Assembly (NCBI GenBank): GCA_012295275.1
Contig: CM022670.1
Span: forward strand, 17,909,698 to 17,930,197
Origin: Chrysomallon squamiferum
Taxonomy: Eukaryota; Mollusca; Gastropoda; Neomphalida; Peltospiridae
Reading direction: 5' to 3'
DNA: 20,500 bases
Part shown: positions 13,811 through 20,500 of the stretch, piece after piece
Position numbering within the stretch: the stretch's first letter is position 1
Layout: every line of letters begins with the position of its first letter
The notes under the pieces: model-generated
Database searches by the model: none
Told to the model about the DNA's origin: nothing
What the model saw: the letters and a program-made list of their open reading frames with translations, nothing else
Translations under genes and position numbers: made by a program

Positions 13811-14290
13811 AGGTCTTGGTCAAACCCATTGATAAGCAGTTGTTAAAAAGAGTCGTGACCCTGTTTGGCTTTTGTAAATGTCAGCACGCTGGATTCAGCT
13901 GGTTAATAATGGAAGGTACAATAATGTGTATGGATACAGTTGTAGATGTGTGTCTGTGCTGTTGTGTGAGAGGTGCTGCTTCTTTCATAACTGTGAGATA
14001 TCTAGATGTATGTTGGCGTATATATTACATACATTTGCATGCATTGACACTCGTATTTTCTGTTTGTAATTCTGTTTGTGTTTCTCAGAGTTTAATTGTA
14101 TTATACCATCTCTAGGTTTTTGTATTAATAAGTTCACTATCACAGGTTTTGTCAAGGGCCATGGTATGTGTTTTCCTGTACATGGAAGTAAAACAATCCA
14201 TTGTTGCAGTTTTATAAGAGAAACCCCTGATGTCATCTAGCTTTTTCATTTCTCATCATTACATAACATGTAACTACCAACACTGAAATG

Positions 14291-14291
14291 A

Positions 14292-14328
<37 letters not shown>

Positions 14329-14356
14329 TATATACACACACTTACATATATATATA
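14291..14356. repeat. (TA)n/(CA)n microsatellite
   Basis: A TA run passes into alternating CA and TA blocks. The DNA that follows (14357-15100) is low-complexity, T-rich and without a supported gene. Confidence 0.93.
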
Positions 14357-15428
14357 AAACCATTTATTTCTCATCTACCTGTCCGTTATCTATGAAAATA
14401 CCTAAGTACATCTTTCTTTTTTGTCTCTGTTTCTCTTTCATTCTTTCTTGGAAAGTATATTATCTTTGTATTTCTCACTTGCTCATATGCGATACATATA
14501 TGAGATGCATTCTCCTGTCAAACATAATTATACAAAAACACTGCATATAACAAACATCTGTTAAAGCTTCATAAGATACATGATTTATCCTATACCTCAC
14601 ACAAACAAACACATAAACACTATCATATACATACAAAATAATTAGTGTTTATTTTTTATTTTTTATTTTTTTTATGACTGTTATTAGTATTTATGTGCAT
14701 ATAGACATTCTGCATTTCAGTGCATTTGGATTATTTTGTAAATGTATAATTTCCTCTTTTTGTACTCCTTTTTTTTCATTGTTTTTGTATTTTTTTGCTT
14801 TCTTTCTTTCTGTCACTTCTTTTTTTGCCTTTATTTCATTTATTCTGTTGTGTGTGAAAACTAATTTAAATGTTAAATTTCTGGTACTAAAAACAGAAGC
14901 TGTAAATTTAAGACATGCAGACATAAAAATAGTTTTTTCAGTTTTTAAATCCATTAAACTGGGTCAGTCAGTTTAATTTTATATCCTTTTCACAGTCTTC
15001 TCCTATTTGGGTGTAAAGTCATTAATTCTTGTAATGTCTGTTCTTGGTGTCCATCTACTGAACTGTGAAATGCGTACATGAGGAAATACAGTACATTCAT
15101 TCTAACTTTTTCTGTTAATTTATTTTTTCCTTATTTTATCTGCATTTGGAAATTCATGTCATCTTAAACTTTCTATCTATACCATTGATGTTCTCTCCTT
15201 GTTAAAAAATTGTGGATCTTCCATTGCTGAATTTGATCACATAAAAGAAGCTGATGTCACTCAATGCAATTTCCTGGATCTGTTGCTGATTTTAGATTCA
15301 AAACACATTCATATCTGCACCTCCCATATCTAAGTGGCTCCAGAATTAACCCAAATTGATGTATTAATATGGATTAGTAATGTCTGACATTTAAAAAAAA
15401 AAAATAATTATAATTATTAAATTAAATA

Positions 15429-15570
15429 GTTTTTTTTTTTTTTTTTTCAAGGCAAAGGATATTTCTAAAAATAAGTTACTGAGTATATTTTGTCTTTAAT
15501 AAAATTACACACATACATATATGTGTGTGTATATGTATGTGTATATATATATATACACACATACACATTC
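15429..15570. repeat. T run and palindromic TA/CA microsatellite
   Basis: A T19 run near 15430-15447, then a self-complementary block at about 15507-15568 in which ACACACATACATATATGTGTG-like segments fold on themselves. Flanking DNA up to 16100 holds no exon that I can support. Confidence 0.85.
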
Positions 15571-16171
15571 CTTTATTAGCAAACTGATACCATGTGATAG
15601 AGTGTTGAACGCTGATATACTACACTGTTTTATAATTAGCTAATAAAGTTTCCAGACAACAGTTCTAAATTGATTTAGCTGTATCAGTTTACTGTGGACA
15701 CTCATCCCTAACAAAGATAGAGGGAGCCAGCCTCTGCTCTTAAACTTAATGGAATTACTTTTGTAAAATGATTATCTTTCTTTATCTATGTCCAGAACAC
15801 CAGCCAAAGATTATTTTAATCGAAGAGGTTGCATAATCAACTTCATTATATTGTGTGCTATCTTACAGGCAAGTGTGCAGCATTGAGCCATACAGCTAGG
15901 CTGTCAGCACCCTCATTAAAACTGAAATGTACTGGAAGCTTCCCCTTTTATGTCTACTGATACCATTGTTGCATGTGTAGTAAAATTGTTTAACACATTA
16001 TTGCATTGTAGCATCACTTTGACATTTGATCCTTATACTTGAGTGTCGTTTTTTTTTTCTTTATTTTTTTTCTTTGTAAAATGTTCTATGAAATAATAAC
16101 ACAGTGGATTCTCTCTCATTTTGTACAGTCCTTTATCATGTCAACCACATAACTATTTTTTTTTCTTCTTT

Positions 16172-16264
16172 TCAAATGTCATTTGCTGAGAAGCCATTTG
16201 TAGCTCCAGGGATGAAAATTATAACTTCTACAAGCTCTGGTCTTTTTATCACAGTAACTTTCAT
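16172..16264. other. Block open on both strands, possible mobile-element or exon relic
   Basis: On the plus strand ATG at 16176 reads MSFAEKPFVAPGMKIITSTS and continues SGLFITVTF. On the minus strand 16264-16172 reads MKVTVIKRPELVEVIIFIPG then ATNGFSANDI and stops at TGA. Both readings look more protein-like than neighbouring chance frames. A pyrimidine tract precedes it on the plus strand. I cannot identify a family, and either reading may be accidental. Confidence 0.15.
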
Positions 16265-16299
16265 TCTTAATTTAAATATCAAAAACTTACAAACTTTGT

Positions 16300-18125
16300 G
16301 AGAATTTAAGTTTAAAAATGGCTTTTGCTTAATATGTATTAAAACCTGCAGCATTTGGAATTACCATTATTCATCTGTGTACTAACTTCACACGCACACA
16401 CACACAAAAAAGAGAAATAAATGTTTGAGACACTTCATATGTTTGTCTATGGTAAAGTAAACCATTTAACCACTTCGGCTTCTTACTGTGTGACCTAGAC
16501 ACTAATCCGGAGTCTTACTATGATATGATAAACAAACACATTACATAACAACACAATCCCCACTTAAACTGCTCTGCTGTTATCATACTCACGATGTTTT
16601 AAAAGATTACTTTACTTAACATTGTGAAATGAGTTTCTTGTTTTATTTAAATTGTTTGTATAGTCTGTGTATTTAAATAAGTCTGATGTATATAAATGCA
16701 TTAGTTGGAATGATTGCTTTTGAGAATTAATTTTTTTTTTTTAAATGTCTGTGCATGTGTTCTGAAATGTAATTTTATGTGTAGACAGTTTTATTGAATG
16801 TTTATTTTGAAAAAGTTAATTTATAGATCTTGCTAAGTGCACCCTAATTTGTTTTGTTTTTTTGTTTTTTTCCATTTTACTCTGAAACTCATTTCATTGT
16901 GAGCATTAATTTCACTGGTTTAATAAACAGTTTCTTTGTCAAATCCAGAATATGGTATACATTAAAAAAAATTAGTACTTCAGAAATAACTAATTCAAAT
17001 TTGTACACTCTAAAATGTCTTTCATTAATTAGGTGGTCATTATTACAAGATCACTGTATAGCATATATGTAAATTTTTGAACAAATTTGTGTAAAAGGTT
17101 TATTTTAAACCATTTAGTATTTAGAGAAACCATTTTAAGTATTAAGAACTATTTAATAAAAGTGATTTTTATTTCTTTAAATGCTGATATTAAGAGATTT
17201 ATTTTTGTAAACAAGTGCAGTGAAAGGTTTAAATTCTGATCAGACAGTACTTAAGTAATAAACAGATTCAGCTGTGTTTTTAAATAATAAACAAAATACA
17301 TTTTAAAATCAATTTCTGCTGAAAGCAGTTGTAATTAAAAAATGCTTTTATTGAAACATTTGGATACTATTTTGAATTGATTCATAATAGATTCAAACCA
17401 TTTAGTATAATTAATACTGCTGTTGGTTGGGGGTTTTCTTCTTTTTTGTTGTTGTTTTGTTTTTGTTTTTTTTTGAAAGGATTTACCAATCTTTGGATGT
17501 CAATTACAAAAGTGTCCTGCATGTTCAGAAGGTCTACAAAAACACAATCTGTACCAGAGTAATTAGATTTAAGACATAATTTATTATGTAAATAAAAAGA
17601 TTATTTTAATTATTGAATGTTTACAGATGTAATCTAATTTGTTCAGCTGTTAAAACAGTTACAAATGGTTGTTTTGTAAAGAGCTGTTTATGATGTAATT
17701 ATTTTTAAATGTCAGTGATGTAATCAGGATTTAAAATTATTCATTAAACCTTTTTTTTTTGTTATTAAATATCATTGTGTGTCCACTTGACTGTATTTAT
17801 TGTATTTATATTGTTGTATTCAGTATGCTTGTAACATATTTTCAAACTTATTAATAAATAATGAAATAGATTAAAGTTATAATGATACAGTATTGAACTT
17901 TAAACTCATATTTTCAGTTTCTGACAAAGTTAATTTTCCAGTGCATTAAAATTTTGTTTGGATTGGAGGAAACACACTTGTTTAACAAATGAAGCAGTCA
18001 GCGTCTCCCATACAAACCAGCAAGTGACCACATGCTTTGAATACAAGAAAGACTTGTTTGTTCAATACAGGTTCTTTTAACTGCGTAAATGGGAATGCCA
18101 AAACATCCTAAAGCTATCTGTTAAG
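16300..18125. other. AT-rich DNA, no supported gene
   Basis: Short A and T runs, one CA run near 16391, and long unremarkable AT-rich sequence. Open frames here are short and dominated by Phe, Leu, Ile and Lys, as expected from composition. Confidence 0.5.
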
Positions 18126-18275
18126 AAAATATTCTTTTTCTTTCTTTTTTCTCTTTCCTTCTCTATTTCTGTTTTTTTTTTTCTTTCTTTCTCTATGTCC
18201 TGCTCTTCTTTTTTTTCTATTCTTATTCTGCATTTTCCTCTTCTTTTGTTTTTTTTTCATCTTCTTTTTGTCCAT
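18126..18275. repeat. Long interrupted polypyrimidine tract
   Basis: About 150 bp of almost only C and T on the plus strand (CTTT, TTTCTTTC, CTCTTCTTTT), followed about 10-20 bp on by TTGTTGTAG. It resembles a strong 3' splice site in form, but the sequence after the TAG (AAAAAGGATGCTTGTC) shows no clear exon. Confidence 0.75.
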
Positions 18276-18689
18276 GTATTGTTGTAGCAAAAAGGATGCT
18301 TGTCTTTTGTGTGGGAAATCTAATAAACTGTATTAAAAAATAGTCATGGGCAGAGAAAATTGGATCCACATTCTCTAGATGTGTTACTGTGACGAACTGG
18401 GGTGAAAAAAAATAATAGCTTCCACTGGGGAATCCGTAATGAATCTGATTCTGTTTGTTGGAAACAAGACCAAAGAGAATTATAATAAAAATAAAAAATC
18501 AATGAAGTTGTCTTGTAAGAAAGAATACAAGACAAACTATTTTGAAAAAAAAAACAATAAATAAAAAATAAAAATTCTGATTATTTTTATAATTATTTTA
18601 TAATAAGATTTTTATGTGTATAAGTGATTTATTTTTTCTTTACATGATAACTCCACAAGAAAAAGCATATTGTGTAAGAATATTATTTT

Positions 18690-18850
18690 ATTAGTAGTAT
18701 AAATTTGGTAGATATAGCAGTGATTGTAAAATGATAATAGTACTGGGAGCAGTAACTGATGGAGATGTTACAGTAATAGTTGGAGTAGTAGAAATAATAA
18801 TACATGTAATAGTAATTAGTAGTAGTTTGATCAAGTTGCTAATTTTCTGT
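18690..18850. repeat. Decayed (AGT)n/(TAG)n triplet tract
   Basis: Recurrent TAGTAG, AGTAAT and GTAGTAG triplets with many interruptions indicate an old, degenerating trinucleotide microsatellite. Confidence 0.65.
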
Positions 18851-19039
18851 TGATGAAAAATGCTTTAAAACTGAAATTACATAATTTTCCTTAAAATATA
18901 ATTTTCATAAGAAGAATGATACACAGTTAAAAGAAATTGAAATATAAAAATTTGAACTGGTATACATTACAAGGGCAAGTATAGGAGAGGCACTATCATT
19001 CTAACAAATATAATTACAAAGAGAAACCAAATAAAAAAA

Positions 19040-19278
19040 GTTGAAGAAGAAAAAGTAGTGCCACTGGAATATTCAATTCTGTTCTTTCAATCTACATATT
19101 GAAAATATTATTTTATTATATTTTTTCAAGAAATACATAATTTTAAAAACATTCGTTGGCTTTAGCTTGAGGACATTCAATTGTATTCCAAGATAAAATC
19201 AATACTCCCATAGTATTCTTTGAAATCTTAACAGAATTTTTTTTTTTTTTTTTTCTTTTTTTCAAAATTTTTAATTTT

Positions 19279-19313
<35 letters not shown>

Positions 19314-20000
19314 GAGAATGTTTAATTAATTGGAAGAAAAATGAATCCAGCAGATCTGAAAATATAAAAAAAGAGAAAATGAATAAAATATAAAAATAAA
19401 CATTTTGATGATGGTGAAAAATACTACATTTATAGTAATTTGGAATTTTGAGATATCAACAACACAAATTAATTAATATTAAATAATATAAATAATGTTT
19501 ATCTCAGTTAAATTGACATAAATATGACATAGATCAATTAGTTAAACAGTAAAAATATCTATTAATTTTTTTTTTTTAATATTTCAATTAAATATCTATT
19601 CTTATGATATATGACTTTATCTTAAAAAATTCTTTACATATAAAATTTTTAAATAAATTCATATCATATATGACATCTCAAAAATATTTAACTTGTGGAG
19701 TATTAAATTATATCACATTTCTGGTTAACTATTCTCAATACTAAATACCATAGTATCTTTGAAAATATTCTATTTTGAGAATATTAACTTAAAATATTTA
19801 AATGAAATTGATAGATAGAGAAGAATATTCAAGCAGTTAATTATCAATTATTAAATATTAATGAGTTTTTAACTGTGACACTGATTTGTTAATTATTTTG
19901 ATTATCAAGTATAATAATAGCTTTTAAACTATTTTACATTTGGGAATATTAATTTAAAATCTATAAATGAGATTAACTGATTAGATTACAGAAGTAATCA
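19040..20000. repeat. AT-rich region with eroded direct repeats and T29 run
   Basis: CAATACT..CCATAGTATTCTTTGAAA at about 19200 recurs near 19736 as CAATACTAAATACCATAGTATC. GAATATTAACTTAAAATAT near 19777 recurs near 19944 as GAATATTAATTTAAAATCT, each followed by a related stretch. T runs lie at 19237-19254 and 19281-19309. This suggests an eroded tandem array of uncertain period. Confidence 0.35.
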
Positions 20001-20500
20001 AATGGTAATAGCTATATCCAGATTCTGCTGTTGCCTGGGGCTAAAGTGAAAACTTTTTTTCTTTCTCTTAAAATTTATTCCCCTGTTTTTATTTATTTTG
20101 AAGTGGAAATTTTTTCTTGTTATATGCATTTTAGAGTTGGTGATAGTGACTATATTGTGGTTGGGTTTTTTCTTATCTTACATAGCATAATTCTTGCCAT
20201 TACCATTATGTTAATTGTGGTGATGTCATATCACTTTAAAGTTTTATCAGTATTATCTTTAAAAAATATTTTATACAACACTTTTAATGTCACTTGACAT
20301 TTTGCCTATAATTTCTTCTTCTTCTTCTTATTTTTTTTTTTACCAGTTTAAATTCAGTTTAAATAATAAAAAAAAACCCACATACAACTAATATTAAATA
20401 ATAATCATAAAAAATTATGAAACACTAATTTAATATATTGTATTTCTCAAAAAATCATTTGAAAAATACAATACATGTATAATTTGACTTAAACATCAAA
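20001..20500. other. AT-rich end of window, no supported gene
   Basis: An 88-codon frame at 20031-20297 is rich in Phe, Ile, Val and Leu and could suggest a membrane protein, but this follows from T-rich composition, and I see no splice or family support. A TTC triplet run lies at about 20312-20328. Confidence 0.4.

Noticed and set aside
15106-15333. 75-codon open plus-strand frame containing a fairly protein-like stretch (GSSIAEFDHIKEADVTQCNF)
   Set aside because: The first part is a T-rich tract with no AG dinucleotide, there is no acceptor at a usable place, and no domain is recognised.
16462-16480. tRNA A-box-like string on the minus strand (AGCCGAAGTGGTTAAATGG), suggesting a tRNA-derived SINE
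   Set aside because: No B-box (GGTTCGANNCC) follows within the expected distance, and no poly(A) or simple-repeat tail or target-site duplication was found.
20031-20297. 88-codon hydrophobic frame near the window end
   Set aside because: The hydrophobicity follows from T-rich composition; no family, splice site or start context supports it.

Overview
This is a eukaryotic, animal-type window: very AT-rich and saturated with microsatellites (GT, GA, CA, TTA, AAG, TTTA and homopolymers), with coding sequence present only as short islands bounded by consensus splice sites. There is no bacterial gene organisation. The style (long GT/GA and TTA tracts, ACATATATGTG-type TA/CA palindromes, large AT-rich non-coding stretches) is what I would expect of a lophotrochozoan, probably a cephalopod mollusc such as an octopus. 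That is an inference from texture, not from a recognised gene.

Positions 699-3919 (minus strand) hold one gene that I could rebuild completely. It has six coding exons at 3913-3852, 3292-3154, 1883-1756, 1579-1494, 1287-1150 and 763-699, joined by five introns whose phases (2,0,2,1,1) all fit. The product is a 205-residue soluble protein with a start codon, an in-frame stop just upstream, and a natural stop. I do not recognise its family. Intron 4 uses a GC-AG splice pair. Exon 5 is phase-symmetric and is framed by two long compound microsatellites, (GT)21(GA)34 and (CT)29(CA)21, which are reverse complements. The pre-mRNA could therefore fold a roughly 100-bp perfect duplex with exon 5 in its loop. 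This is the most interesting structure in the window.

Positions 3920-10560 look intergenic. They contain microsatellites, a diverged direct repeat, and two less AT-rich, CpG-containing islands (about 8480-8800 and 9400-9660) with NRF1-like and ETS-like promoter motifs.

Positions 10560-11000 form a third non-repetitive island on the plus strand. An ATG-initiated open frame (10656-10759) runs straight into a strong splice donor. It is followed by a 219-bp intron-like segment with a branch point and T-tract, a 12-nt in-frame micro-exon or recursive-splice site (10980-10991), and another strong donor. I read this tentatively as the 5' end of a second, divergently transcribed gene whose remaining exons lie mostly or wholly beyond the window.

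Positions 11000-20500 would then be a large first intron or intergenic DNA: AT-rich, with microsatellites, homopolymers and two stretches of what look like decayed tandem repeats (about 12440-13810 and 19040-20000). A few protein-like open blocks there (13690-14115, 16172-16264) are reported only as low-confidence observations.
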